A stretch of 64,000 bases of DNA, from assembly GCA_903895845.1 (NCBI GenBank), contig CAITVK010000121.1, positions 1 to 64,000 on the forward strand, given 5' to 3'. Below, one piece after another: positions 53,373-61,984 of this stretch. The stretch's first letter is position 1. The number at the start of each line of letters is the position of its first letter. The position numbers and the translations under genes are program-made. Source of the stretch: an uncultured Chitinophagaceae bacterium (lineage in GTDB: Bacteria; Bacteroidota; Bacteroidia; Chitinophagales; Chitinophagaceae). Below the pieces are notes generated by a model. It ran no database searches. It worked only from the letters and a program-made list of their open reading frames with translations, and was not told where the DNA came from.

Positions 53373-54173
53373 GTGGCAAATAATCCCGACCTGATAGATT
53401 TCTTCAATGCAAAGGCTGCCCAATACAATCATCCCTCTTTTATAAAGGATGACCCTATCTCTATTCCGCATCGGTTTACCACTAAGCAAGACATCGAGAT
53501 AGCCGGACTGTTTGCTGCTATACTTGCTTGGGGAACACGCACAGGTATCATCAATTCTTGCAACAGATTAATGAACTTTATGGGTAATAAACCCTATGAG
53601 TTTATTATGAATATGCAGGATGATAACCCTGAAGCCCTGCTGCCAATGATGAAGTTTGTACACCGTACCTTCAATAGCACGGATTTATTCTATCTGCTCG
53701 ACTTCCTGAAATACCACTATGCCACAATGGGTGAACAGTCTTTGGAAACTGCTTTTACCAAAGGACTATCAGCTACCGATACCGATACAGAGAATGCTTT
53801 GAATGGGTTTCATAACTATGTATTCTCTGGTAAGATACACGAAGACTATCCGCAGCGAACCAAGAAACATATTGCAGCGCCTTTTAAGAAGTCTGCTTGT
53901 AAACGATTGAATATGTACCTCCGTTGGATGGTGCGTTGTGATGACAATGGTGTGGACTTTGGCATCTGGAAAACCATTAAACCCCATCAGTTAGTATGTC
54001 CGATAGATGTGCATGTGGCAAGGGTGGCAAAGCGTTTTAATCTGTTGGATAGAAAACAAAACGACTGGCTGTCTGCTATTGAGCTAACCAATTACTTAAA
54101 ACAATTAGATGCCAACGACCCTGTTAAATATGATTATGCTTTGTTTGGTTTGGGCGTAATAGAAAAGTTTTAA
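53373..54173 (+). CDS. TIGR02757 family protein (DUF2400)
   Basis: 266 residues from a GTG start. The family core HRFTTKQDIEIAGLFAAILAWG, and DVHVARVAKRFNLLDRKQND near the end, is a DNA-glycosylase-like (HhH-related) pattern; the catalytic role is unknown. The downstream orphan begins 9 bp later, so they form an operon. Confidence 0.88.
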   Translation: MANNPDLIDFFNAKAAQYNHPSFIKDDPISIPHRFTTKQDIEIAGLFAAILAWGTRTGIINSCNRLMNFMGNKPYEFIMNMQDDNPEALLPMMKFVHRTFNSTDLFYLLDFLKYHYATMGEQSLETAFTKGLSATDTDTENALNGFHNYVFSGKIHEDYPQRTKKHIAAPFKKSACKRLNMYLRWMVRCDDNGVDFGIWKTIKPHQLVCPIDVHVARVAKRFNLLDRKQNDWLSAIELTNYLKQLDANDPVKYDYALFGLGVIEKF

Positions 54174-54182
54174 ATAGCTCCT

Positions 54183-54509
54183 ATGGAAAATCTACTTCTT
54201 ATAAAAGAAACACTCGAAAAGGAAACGGGTATGGAGTTGCAGACAATCCCCACCATGGATGGGTTGCAGTCGGCATTGGCAACTTACATCAATAACCTTA
54301 TTCTCAACGACTTTGAGAAACTAGTGTATCTCTTATACAGGATTGATATTAATGAGAAACACATCAAACAATTATTACAGGAAGCCACCGCCACTCCCGC
54401 CGGAGAAACGATTGCCATTGCAATTATAGAGCGGCAGTTGCAGAAGATAATTTCTCGCCAGAACAATACCCCACCTGCTAGTGAGGATTGTGAGGAAGAA
54501 AAGTGGTGA
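54183..54509 (+). CDS. Conserved hypothetical protein
   Basis: 108 residues, predicted alpha-helical (LLLIKETLEKETGMELQTIP, EKLVYLLYRIDINEKHIKQL). No recognisable catalytic motif. Its position directly after TIGR02757 suggests a linked role. The acidic tail EDCEEEKW is notable. Confidence 0.75.
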   Translation: MENLLLIKETLEKETGMELQTIPTMDGLQSALATYINNLILNDFEKLVYLLYRIDINEKHIKQLLQEATATPAGETIAIAIIERQLQKIISRQNNTPPASEDCEEEKW

Positions 54510-54526
54510 GTGTCCCTTTAAAACAA

Positions 54527-54558
54527 AATGCTCACCCCAATAATTGAGATGAGCATTT
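54527..54558. terminator. Bidirectional terminator between convergent genes
   Basis: AAATGCTCA/TGAGCATTT, 14-nt loop, between the 54183 gene and the Spy-like gene. Confidence 0.6.
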
Positions 54559-54581
54559 GCATATAATGATTGATTAATAAA

Positions 54582-55286
54582 CTAACCCCTCCATTCCCTG
54601 TGTTTCATACTGCTCTCCAGTTTGCTTTGTTGTTCAGGAGTCAGAAGCGCCTTTACGGTTGCTTTGTGTTGTTCGAACAATGCCTTCATTTTCTCTTTCT
54701 TTTGTTCAGGAACCAAGCTTTCATCTTCGTGTAATGCTTTCATTTGTGTATGCAAAGATTCTTGCGCAGTTTTAATAGATGCCACCTGATTTTCATTCAG
54801 ACCCAGATTAATTTTCATCCTTTCCAATCTGGCAGCTGCTATCACCTGCCTGTCTTCCGCTCTTTTCTTTTTAAAGGCTTCTATTTTGCTCTTCTGCTCA
54901 ACGGTTAGCAGGGCCTCCATTTTAGCTTTTCTTTCGGCTATCAAGGCAGCGGTTTTCTTCTTAAACTCACCCATCTTCAATTTGTCATTGTCGTACAAAG
55001 CGGCCAGTTGCTTGTCATAATTATCCTTGATTGCTTTACCTTGTTCCTTTTGTTCTTTGGTCAGGTGCAAGTGTTGCATCATTTCATGTCCATCATGATG
55101 CGCCCAATTTTCTTTGCCATTTCCACCATCTTTTTGTCCGTCGCCATGGTGTTTGTGCATTTCACCACCTTTTGCTTGATGGTCGTTAAAATGATGTTCA
55201 TGGTTTGCTTGTGTACTGTCAGACTGTGCATTGGTAATCCCTACCAATAGAAATAGTGCAGTTGCTGTTACGATTATCCTTTTCAT
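54582..55286 (-). CDS. Spy/CpxP-like periplasmic protein with His-rich N-terminus
   Basis: 234 residues, signal peptide ...VGITNAQ. The mature N-terminus (residues about 28-75) is very His-rich (NHEHHFNDHQAKGGEMHKHH, HHDGHEMMQHLHL), which suggests metal binding. The rest is a helical LTxxQ-type region (LLTVEQKSKIEAFKKKRAED, LLTPEQQSKLESSMKHREW) as in Spy and CpxP. It may act as a periplasmic chaperone or metal buffer. The 320-bp gap upstream (55287-55606) holds only intergenic words and the helicase promoter. Confidence 0.85.
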   Translation of the reverse strand: MKRIIVTATALFLLVGITNAQSDSTQANHEHHFNDHQAKGGEMHKHHGDGQKDGGNGKENWAHHDGHEMMQHLHLTKEQKEQGKAIKDNYDKQLAALYDNDKLKMGEFKKKTAALIAERKAKMEALLTVEQKSKIEAFKKKRAEDRQVIAAARLERMKINLGLNENQVASIKTAQESLHTQMKALHEDESLVPEQKKEKMKALFEQHKATVKALLTPEQQSKLESSMKHREWRG

Positions 55287-55606
55287 TTTTTGTGTTTTAA
55301 ATGATTAATTAATGCCTTTCAGACATCAAGTTGATTTCATTGGTTTAATGTGACAATGTTAATTCGGTATAAGGTTAATTTTTTCTGCTGACTAAGACTA
55401 TTCTACTCAAAATAAACAAATGGAAAAGAATTTATGGCGCGTCTATCGTTCTAGTAACAAAGAACAGGGTAAGCATACAAGAGAAAGTGGTTTAATCAAA
55501 CGGAAGCGGCGTGATTTGTGAAAAGGATTGGTGAAATAGAAGTGCTATGTTTTTTCAACTTATAACTCATCACTCATAGTTCATAGTTCATATCTCTTCT
55601 ACGCCT
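55287..55606. other. Gap between Spy-like gene and helicase gene
   Basis: 320 bp. Apart from a short ATAACTCATCACTCATAGTTCATAG word run (55563-55590) and the helicase -7 box, nothing recognisable. Confidence 0.4.
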
Positions 55607-55614
55607 TATCTTCG
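55607..55614 (+). promoter_or_regulatory. -7 box of the UvrD-type helicase gene (TATCTTCG)
   Basis: TATCTTCG ends 4 nt before the ATG at 55619, the same near-leaderless arrangement as folD. Confidence 0.5.
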
Positions 55615-55618
55615 CCCC

Positions 55619-57946
55619 ATGCAGGATTATTTACAAGGATTGAACGAACCACAACGCGAAGCAGTAACCCATATCAACGGCCCATTAATGATTGTAGCGG
55701 GTGCCGGAAGTGGTAAAACCAAGGTACTCACCACCCGAATTGCTCACCTGATGGCACAAGGGGTAGATGCTTTCAACATATTGGCACTCACATTTACCAA
55801 TAAGGCTGCTGCAGAAATGAAGGAGCGTATCGAAAAGATATTAAATAACCACGAAGCCCGTAATCTTTACATCGGTACTTTCCATAGTGTATTTGCCAGG
55901 ATTCTTCGCGCCGAAGCCCACAGGATTGGCTACCCAAATTCTTTTACTATTTATGATACCGACGATAGCCGAAGTGTTATAAAAACGGTTATAAACGAAC
56001 TGAACTTAGATGATAAACAATACAAACCAAACATTGTAGGCAACCGTATTTCCTCTGCCAAAAATGCGTTGATTGGCCCCGGTGAATATTCCATTGATGG
56101 ATACTTGCAGCAGGAAGATATCCGTGCAAACAGACCAGCTATTGCTAAGATTTATGCAGCTTATTGCGCCCGTTGTTTTAAGAATGGTGCCATGGACTTC
56201 GATGATTTGTTGTTGAAAATGTACGAGATGCTGAATACACAACCCGATGCCCTCAGCAAATACCAGCGCAAGTTTAAGTACATCATGATAGATGAGTACC
56301 AGGATACCAACGCTGTGCAGTACCAGATATCTAAGTTGTTGGCGGCAATGAATGAAAATATCTGTGTAGTGGGGGATGATGCGCAAAGCATCTATAGTTT
56401 CCGTGGTGCAACCATTGAAAATATCTTGCAGTTTCAAAAGGATTATGATGATGTGAAAGTGGTGAAGCTGGAGCAGAACTATCGTAGCACCCAAAGCATC
56501 TTAAAAGTTGCCAACGAGATAATTGGTAACAATAAAGGTCAGATACCCAAGCAATTGTGGACAGATAATAAGATCGGGGAGAAGATTAAAGTCGTCCGCA
56601 CCATGACCGATAATGATGAGGGTAAGTTTGTTTCGGATGCTATTCAGGAACAAAAACTGCGCAATCATTACCTCAACCGCGACTTCGCCATTCTTTACCG
56701 CACCAATGCACAGAGCCGTGCGTATGAAGAAAGCCTTCGCCGCATGGGTATCACTTATCGTATTTATGGGGGTGTAAGTTTCTATCAAAGAAAGGAAGTG
56801 AAGGATATGTTGGCGTATTTGCGTGTGGTCGTAAATCAACGCGATGAAGAAGCGCTAAAAAGGATTATCAATTATCCGGTACGGGGCATTGGAAAAACAA
56901 CTATTGAGAAGTTGGCCATTGTAGCTAGCGAACAGAATATTACCTTTTTCGAGGCGGTGCAGCGTGCTGGGGAAATTGGCTTTAAAGGCGGTACACTAGA
57001 AGCGTTGCAGAACTTCGTAACGATGATTAAGTATTTCCAGACGTTACTTAATGATAAGAATGCGTATGACGTTGCTGTGTTGGTGGGCAAGCACACCAAC
57101 TTAGTGAAAGAACTATTTGCTGATAAAACTACAGAAGGGTTAGCCCGTTACGAGAATGTGCAGGAGTTGTTGAACTCAATAAAGAACTGGACAGAAATGC
57201 CCGACAATGAAGATGGTGAGGTGATGGAGAAATCGTTGGGGGCGTTCTTGCAACAGGTTACGTTGTTTACTGATGCAGACGATGACAAAGAAAATGCAGA
57301 TGTGGTGAAACTAATGACTATTCATGCTGCAAAGGGTTTGGAGTTTGCTTGTGTATTTGTTGGCGGTATCGAAGAGAACCTTTTTCCAAATGCCATGAGC
57401 GTCAACACCCGTGAGGAACTGGAGGAAGAAAGGCGTTTGTTTTATGTGGCGGTTACTAGGGCTAAGGATAAACTGTGGCTCACCTATTCCAACTCCCGCT
57501 ATCGTTTCGGGCAATTGGTACAGAATGATCCTAGTCGCTTTCTGGATGAAATGCCGGAACAGTTTCTTGACAGAACAAATTCTGGCGGTGGCATGCGCAA
57601 CCAGGGAGGCACAAGTACAGGAATGCCTTTTGAGCGGATGCACAAAGGAATGGGGCTTCCCAATGCAGGTAATGGTAACCCCGGTGGACCCAAGCCAAAG
57701 CCGAGTTATATGCCCGCACAACCCGTTGCACCAAAAGTAAAAGAGCATACGCCAAGCGAGAACTTCGAACCTAGTGATACCAGTAATTTGCAGGCGGGAC
57801 AGAAAGTGGAGCACCAGAAGTTTGGCTTTGGGATTGTACTTAAAGTAGAAGGCTCGGGACATAATCCCATTGCAAATATCGATTTCAAACAGAATGGGGA
57901 GAAGAAGATAATGCTGAACTATGCTAAGCTGAGGATTGTGGAGTAA
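55619..57946 (+). CDS. pcrA: UvrD/PcrA-type DNA helicase
   Basis: 775 residues. Walker A GAGSGKT (28-34), motif II DEYQDTN, motif III VGDDAQSIYSFRGA, motif IV EQNYRST, motif V TIHAAKGLEF and motif VI VAVTRAKDKLW. The C-terminal GQKVEHQKFGFGIVLKVEG is the PcrA/UvrD Tudor-like end that binds RNA polymerase in homologues. 3'-5' helicase for mismatch and excision repair and replication-transcription conflicts. Confidence 0.95.
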   Translation: MQDYLQGLNEPQREAVTHINGPLMIVAGAGSGKTKVLTTRIAHLMAQGVDAFNILALTFTNKAAAEMKERIEKILNNHEARNLYIGTFHSVFARILRAEAHRIGYPNSFTIYDTDDSRSVIKTVINELNLDDKQYKPNIVGNRISSAKNALIGPGEYSIDGYLQQEDIRANRPAIAKIYAAYCARCFKNGAMDFDDLLLKMYEMLNTQPDALSKYQRKFKYIMIDEYQDTNAVQYQISKLLAAMNENICVVGDDAQSIYSFRGATIENILQFQKDYDDVKVVKLEQNYRSTQSILKVANEIIGNNKGQIPKQLWTDNKIGEKIKVVRTMTDNDEGKFVSDAIQEQKLRNHYLNRDFAILYRTNAQSRAYEESLRRMGITYRIYGGVSFYQRKEVKDMLAYLRVVVNQRDEEALKRIINYPVRGIGKTTIEKLAIVASEQNITFFEAVQRAGEIGFKGGTLEALQNFVTMIKYFQTLLNDKNAYDVAVLVGKHTNLVKELFADKTTEGLARYENVQELLNSIKNWTEMPDNEDGEVMEKSLGAFLQQVTLFTDADDDKENADVVKLMTIHAAKGLEFACVFVGGIEENLFPNAMSVNTREELEEERRLFYVAVTRAKDKLWLTYSNSRYRFGQLVQNDPSRFLDEMPEQFLDRTNSGGGMRNQGGTSTGMPFERMHKGMGLPNAGNGNPGGPKPKPSYMPAQPVAPKVKEHTPSENFEPSDTSNLQAGQKVEHQKFGFGIVLKVEGSGHNPIANIDFKQNGEKKIMLNYAKLRIVE

Positions 57947-58162
57947 AAACAAGGTTTAAAGATGCGGTGAAGTGGTTCTGCAAACCACTGCGTCTTATTC
58001 TCTAAAACCTTGCGGAGCAAATATACACTTTACTTACAGTAATATTGGGCAATCCTTTCTTCTCTTAAATTCTTAGTGCTTCTTCGAGTCTTAGCGTCTT
58101 TGTGGCAATTTTCCTTGTTACATTTGTTTGAACTGAAAAAATATTCGTTTAACTTTTATACC

Positions 58163-58615
58163 ATGGCAATAAAAAATCTTACGCTCGATGTCGAAGGCCT
58201 CAATGAGGACTTCTTTAGGGGTACACGATTGTTGGCCATCACTGCCCCCATCAAAAAGCATTTGTTTTGTTGGCAGTTGAATAATCTTTTCGGGCTGAAT
58301 TTTAGGCTGTGTAGTGAGAAGGAAATCCCCATCAATAAGAAAAACAGAAACTATTTCTTCTCCATCTATCATTCTATCGACACAAATAATCCATCACTCG
58401 AATATATTCTTTACCATACCCAATATGATGGCGAATATCTGTTACCCGAGTTTAAACATACCGATTTTTTGTGGTTGATCCGTGGCGATATTATGGAAGA
58501 AGAACAACTAAACTGGATAAAACAGGGCATCAAAACAATTAATGGGGTACAGCTGGTGGCAGAACTAACGCCCGAACAGATAAAAAGTAAAGGAAACCTG
58601 GTGTTTGATGTGTGA
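58163..58615 (+). CDS. IPExxxVDY family protein
   Basis: 150 residues from the ATG at 58163; the longer frame upstream overlaps an intergenic word repeat. The signature appears as LPEFKHTDFLWLIRG, a variant of I-P-E-xxx-V-D-Y. A short protein found across Bacteroidota; function unknown. Confidence 0.82.
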   Translation: MAIKNLTLDVEGLNEDFFRGTRLLAITAPIKKHLFCWQLNNLFGLNFRLCSEKEIPINKKNRNYFFSIYHSIDTNNPSLEYILYHTQYDGEYLLPEFKHTDFLWLIRGDIMEEEQLNWIKQGIKTINGVQLVAELTPEQIKSKGNLVFDV

Positions 58616-58618
58616 TTT

Positions 58619-58690
58619 AAGTTGTAAGTCGTAAGTGGTAAGTTGTAAGTCGTAAGTAAAGGCAGTTATAAGTTTTAAGTAATAGGTTAT
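58619..58690. repeat. Intergenic word repeat (GTAAGTCGTAAGT family)
   Basis: AAGTTGTAAGTCGTAAGTGGTAAGTTGTAAGTCGTAAG and TAAGTTTTAAGTAATAGG in direct orientation between co-oriented genes; not a hairpin here. Confidence 0.5.
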
Positions 58691-58731
58691 ACGTTAGCAA
58701 AAAATCATTGAATCATTCAAAATATTCAATC

Positions 58732-59115
58732 ATGGCAGAGAAGGAAAAATTGAGGATTGATAAATATTTATGGTCAATAAGGCTTTTCAAAACAAGAAGT
58801 CTGGCTTCTGATGCTTGCGATAAGGGTAAGATAAAGTTAAATGGTGGCTCGGTGAAAGCTTCTAAGACGGTAAATGTGGGCGATGAATATGAGGTGAAGA
58901 CGGAAGCTAGAAAATGGATTATAAAAGTGACTGGATTATTGCATAACCGGGTGGCGTATGCCGAATCACTCAATTATTATATAGATCTTACCCCTGCCGA
59001 AGAGTTGGATGTCACCAAGTTTCAACCCTCTTCTTTTCATACAGGCAAGCGTTTGAGTAAAGTAGGCAGACCAACAAAAAGAGATAGAAGGGATTTAGAT
59101 GGATTTATGGAATAA
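58732..59115 (+). CDS. S4-domain RNA-binding protein (HslR/Hsp15-like)
   Basis: 127 residues from the ATG at 58732 (a TTG at 58708 is also in frame). The S4 motif LRIDKYLWSIRLFKTRSLAS...GKIKLNGG binds 23S rRNA in the 50S subunit in homologues, aiding recycling of stalled subunits. Lys-rich C-terminus (SKVGRPTKRDRRDLD). Confidence 0.88.
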   Translation: MAEKEKLRIDKYLWSIRLFKTRSLASDACDKGKIKLNGGSVKASKTVNVGDEYEVKTEARKWIIKVTGLLHNRVAYAESLNYYIDLTPAEELDVTKFQPSSFHTGKRLSKVGRPTKRDRRDLDGFME

Positions 59116-59192
59116 GAGGAAGTAGTAGGTAATAAGTTATAGTTTGTACGTTCTTTAGATGTAAAAAATAGAGATTTAGTGATTGCGGACTT

Positions 59193-59360
59193 TCCCCTTT
59201 TCTTTGGGGGACACCCCCTTTTCCTTCGGGGGCATCCCCTTTTTCTCTGGGGGTATCCGCAATTTGTTGGGGGGCACCCGCAATGTTCTTGGGGACATCC
59301 CCTTTTCTCTGGGGGGCATCCCCTTTTGTTTGGGGGACAACCGCAAATAGCTTAGGGACA
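59193..59360 (+). repeat. Array E: eight 21-bp tandem repeats with C-run/G-run hairpins
   Basis: Eight indel-free 21-bp units (59193, 59214, 59235, 59256, 59277, 59298, 59319, 59340). Two unit types: TCCCCTTTTCTTTGGGGGACA-like (units 1-3, 6, 7), where CCCC and GGGG form a mini-hairpin, and a TCCGCAATTTGTTGGGG-like variant (units 4, 5, 8). It ends 80 bp before the ATG at 59441. Confidence 0.88.
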
Positions 59361-59440
59361 AAGGAAAAGTAGCTTTGGTATCCAACTTATCAATAAGAAC
59401 TGCTACTTTGCAAGCATTAATCAACCTAAAAAAGATAAAA

Positions 59441-59929
59441 ATGAAAAAGATTGTTTTGATGATGATGGCGGTTTTGATGGCGGGGAGTGGATTGAAGGCG
59501 CAAAAAAGAGATACTTTATATTCTGAGGACAAAAGTTTGACTGATGGATTCATTGGATTGTCCCCCAACGGAGACAGTATATTTAGAATTGTGCAAGTGG
59601 AAGCAAAATTTCCTGATGGCTGGGTTGGATGGCGAAAATATTTGGTAAAGAACGTAAATTCATCACTTGGCAATAAATATATAAAAATACCTAAAGGAGA
59701 AAAGTGTGCAAAAGCTACTGTAAATGTTATTTTTTTGATTGACAAGGAGGGAAATGTAAGCGATGTAACTGCTGACAGTTTATCAACTTCAACAGTAAAT
59801 GAAAAGCTAGTTGAAGAAGCGAAAAGAGTTATTAAGGACGGACCCAAATGGATACCTGCATGGCAAAGAGGTCATACAGTTTCATATAGGGCTAAGCAAA
59901 AAATTACTTTCGTTGCTACTAAAGATTAA
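59441..59929 (+). CDS. Secreted TonB-C-terminal-domain protein
   Basis: 162 residues from the ATG at 59441 (MKKIVLMMMAVLMAGSGLKA signal); an upstream in-frame start lies in the array flank and is not used. The C-terminal VNVIFLIDKEGNVSDVTADS...KWIPAWQRGHTV matches the TonB C-terminal domain (PF03544). Many such orphan proteins exist in Bacteroidota. It lies directly upstream of trmD (9-bp gap) and downstream of array E. Confidence 0.82.
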   Translation: MKKIVLMMMAVLMAGSGLKAQKRDTLYSEDKSLTDGFIGLSPNGDSIFRIVQVEAKFPDGWVGWRKYLVKNVNSSLGNKYIKIPKGEKCAKATVNVIFLIDKEGNVSDVTADSLSTSTVNEKLVEEAKRVIKDGPKWIPAWQRGHTVSYRAKQKITFVATKD

Positions 59930-59938
59930 ACTCCCCAC

Positions 59939-60616
59939 ATGCAAATAGACATTATCACCGTTGCGCCTGAATTATTGGATAGTCCCTTTAGTCATAGTAT
60001 TATGAAAAGGGCGCAGGACAAAGGCCTGCTTTCTGTGCGTTGCCACAACCTCAGAGAATGGGCCATTAACAAACATGGTCAGGTAGACGATTACCAATAT
60101 GGTGGCGGTGCAGGTATGGTGATGATGTGTGAGCCATTATCAAATGCCATTGAACACCTGCAAAAAACAACTACTTACGATGACATTATTTACATGACCC
60201 CCGATGGCGAAACCTTTAATCAGGGAATGGCTAACTACCTTTCTATGAAGGGAAATTTACTGATTATCTGTGGGCATTACAAGGGCATCGATCAGCGTAT
60301 CCGCGATTTGTATGTAACTAAAGAAATTTCTATTGGCGATTATGTTTTGAGTGGGGGCGAACTAGCCGCTGCCGTTGTAGTAGATGCGATTGGAAGACTG
60401 ATTCCCGGGGTTTTGAACGACGAGACCTCTGCTTTGTTGGATAGTTTTCAGGATAATTTACTCGCTCCACCTGTTTATACCCGTCCTGCCGAGTTTAAAG
60501 GATTAAAGATTCCGGATATTTTATTAAGTGGAGACCCAGTAAAAATTGAAGATTGGCGCAGCGAACAAAGTCTGCAACGCACCAAAGAAAGAAGACCCGA
60601 TATATTGAGAGATTAG
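59939..60616 (+). CDS. trmD: tRNA (guanine-N1-)-methyltransferase
   Basis: 225 residues. Knot fold motifs [55 protein letters not shown]. Methylates G37 of tRNAs with S-adenosylmethionine, preventing frameshifts. No other genes of the usual rpsP-rimM-trmD-rplS group are here. Confidence 0.97.
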   Translation: MQIDIITVAPELLDSPFSHSIMKRAQDKGLLSVRCHNLREWAINKHGQVDDYQYGGGAGMVMMCEPLSNAIEHLQKTTTYDDIIYMTPDGETFNQGMANYLSMKGNLLIICGHYKGIDQRIRDLYVTKEISIGDYVLSGGELAAAVVVDAIGRLIPGVLNDETSALLDSFQDNLLAPPVYTRPAEFKGLKIPDILLSGDPVKIEDWRSEQSLQRTKERRPDILRD

Positions 60617-60700
60617 GAAACCGCATATCCCAGCGCTATCATTGGCTGACTTGAAAGAGGTAATATTTTGATTTTGTGTAAGGGTTGAGACATTTCCCCC

Positions 60701-61462
60701 CTACCAATATTTCATGTATCTCACAACAGCGATAGAAATATTATCGTTGCCTCCAAGTTTTTTGGCCTCATCAGCTAGTTTGAGGTAGCTGTTGGAGTTA
60801 TTGATGAGGTTGGCAATCTGATCGTCGGTTAATTCCTTGGTCAATCCATCAGAGCAAATCAGCAACAGGTCGGTATCCTGAAGTTTGTGAGTTATTTCAT
60901 GAAAGTCGATAAAAATATCCTTATTGGCACCAAAAGCATTTACAATAGCGGTTTTCAATGCACCATCATTTCCATTCAATTCCTGCAAAGAGTGGTCTCG
61001 AGAGAGGCGTGTCAGCAAGTTTTTATTGCTATTAAAATGATAAATGCGGGTATCGCCTATGTGCAACAAAAAGATTTTATTTCCATAAAACAAAGCGCCA
61101 GAAAAGGTAGATGCCATTCCTTTCTTTGTGTCATCGGCATTGCCTTCGTCCAGAATACTATCATGAATGCTTTTGGACGTTGCATTGAAATAACTTCTAA
61201 CTATATTTTTTGGAAGATTCAGGGGCAATTGATTAACAGCTTTGGCCATATTCTGCATCACAAACTCACTTGCAATCGCACCACTTTTGTGACCACCCAA
61301 ACCATCGGCAATGGCAATAATAAAAGGATGCTCGTAGGTGCTAAAATCAAATTCATAACGCTTGGCAGCATTTCGTAGAATATCATTTCCCACAAGAACC
61401 AGGTCTTCATTGGTAGTTCTCACAACGCCTCTGTCTGATATGGCCTCAATTACAAGCTTCAT
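60701..61462 (-). CDS. PP2C-type serine/threonine phosphatase
   Basis: 253 residues. Motifs RTTNEDLVLVG (R-x-x-N-E-D), IAIADGLGGHKSG, LLHIGDTRIYHF, SRDHSLQEL, LLICSDGLTKELTDD and GGNDNISIAVV give the full metal set. Cytosolic. Usually pairs with a Ser/Thr kinase or FHA protein, none adjacent. Confidence 0.94.
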   Translation of the reverse strand: MKLVIEAISDRGVVRTTNEDLVLVGNDILRNAAKRYEFDFSTYEHPFIIAIADGLGGHKSGAIASEFVMQNMAKAVNQLPLNLPKNIVRSYFNATSKSIHDSILDEGNADDTKKGMASTFSGALFYGNKIFLLHIGDTRIYHFNSNKNLLTRLSRDHSLQELNGNDGALKTAIVNAFGANKDIFIDFHEITHKLQDTDLLLICSDGLTKELTDDQIANLINNSNSYLKLADEAKKLGGNDNISIAVVRYMKYW

Positions 61463-61635
61463 TTATAAATATTTCTTTATACTTTCTAGGGATTGTAGCC
61501 TTCAAAAATATGAATTCTCGACAAGCAAAAATTACTTTTAGAATCTTTATGGACACTAAATGCGCATTATTTGCGTTTTAATACAAATTTATGCTAGAGA
61601 CAAAGCATTAGTTTTGTAATCATTAATTGAGTTTT

Positions 61636-61836
61636 ATGAATCGCAACGTAGGAAAAGTAGATGCCATCATCCGAATTATAGTCGCAGCTATTATATCAGC
61701 TTTATTTATTACGCACACAATTGCCAATGCTTTTGCCCAAACCGCTATTATTATCGGCGGTATTTTGCTCTTTACTGGAATAATGAATTTCTGCCCACTG
61801 TATGCACTGTTGCGAATAAATACTTGTAAAAAGTAG
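61636..61836 (+). CDS. DUF2892 (YgaP-like) small membrane protein
   Basis: 66 residues from the ATG at 61636 (a TTG at 61627 is in frame). MNRNVGKVDAIIRIIVAAII and ILLFTGIMNFCPLYALLRIN are the DUF2892 helices with the FCPLY motif. Often next to rhodanese or sulfur-related genes; none here. Confidence 0.9.
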   Translation: MNRNVGKVDAIIRIIVAAIISALFITHTIANAFAQTAIIIGGILLFTGIMNFCPLYALLRINTCKK

Positions 61837-61932
61837 TTTAGTTGTGTGGTATTGAACCAAATAAATAAGCAGGATTCAACCTATAAAAAGTATTCCCCCT
61901 ATTTGAGGGGTTTACAAGAATTGTCTGGCTGG

Positions 61933-61940
61933 TATCTTTG
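61933..61940 (+). promoter_or_regulatory. -7 box TATCTTTG upstream of the PKD lipoprotein genes
   Basis: Exact TAnnTTTG, 44 nt before the ATG at 61985. Confidence 0.5.
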
Positions 61941-61984
61941 TAGGATAGATTTTGATTGTTTTTAAAGATTTTGATACTTATATA

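Noticed and set aside
59176..59847. 223-residue minus-strand ORF over array E and the TonB-like gene
   Set aside because: Antisense to a recognisable gene, and its C-terminal PPKEKG repeats come from the array.
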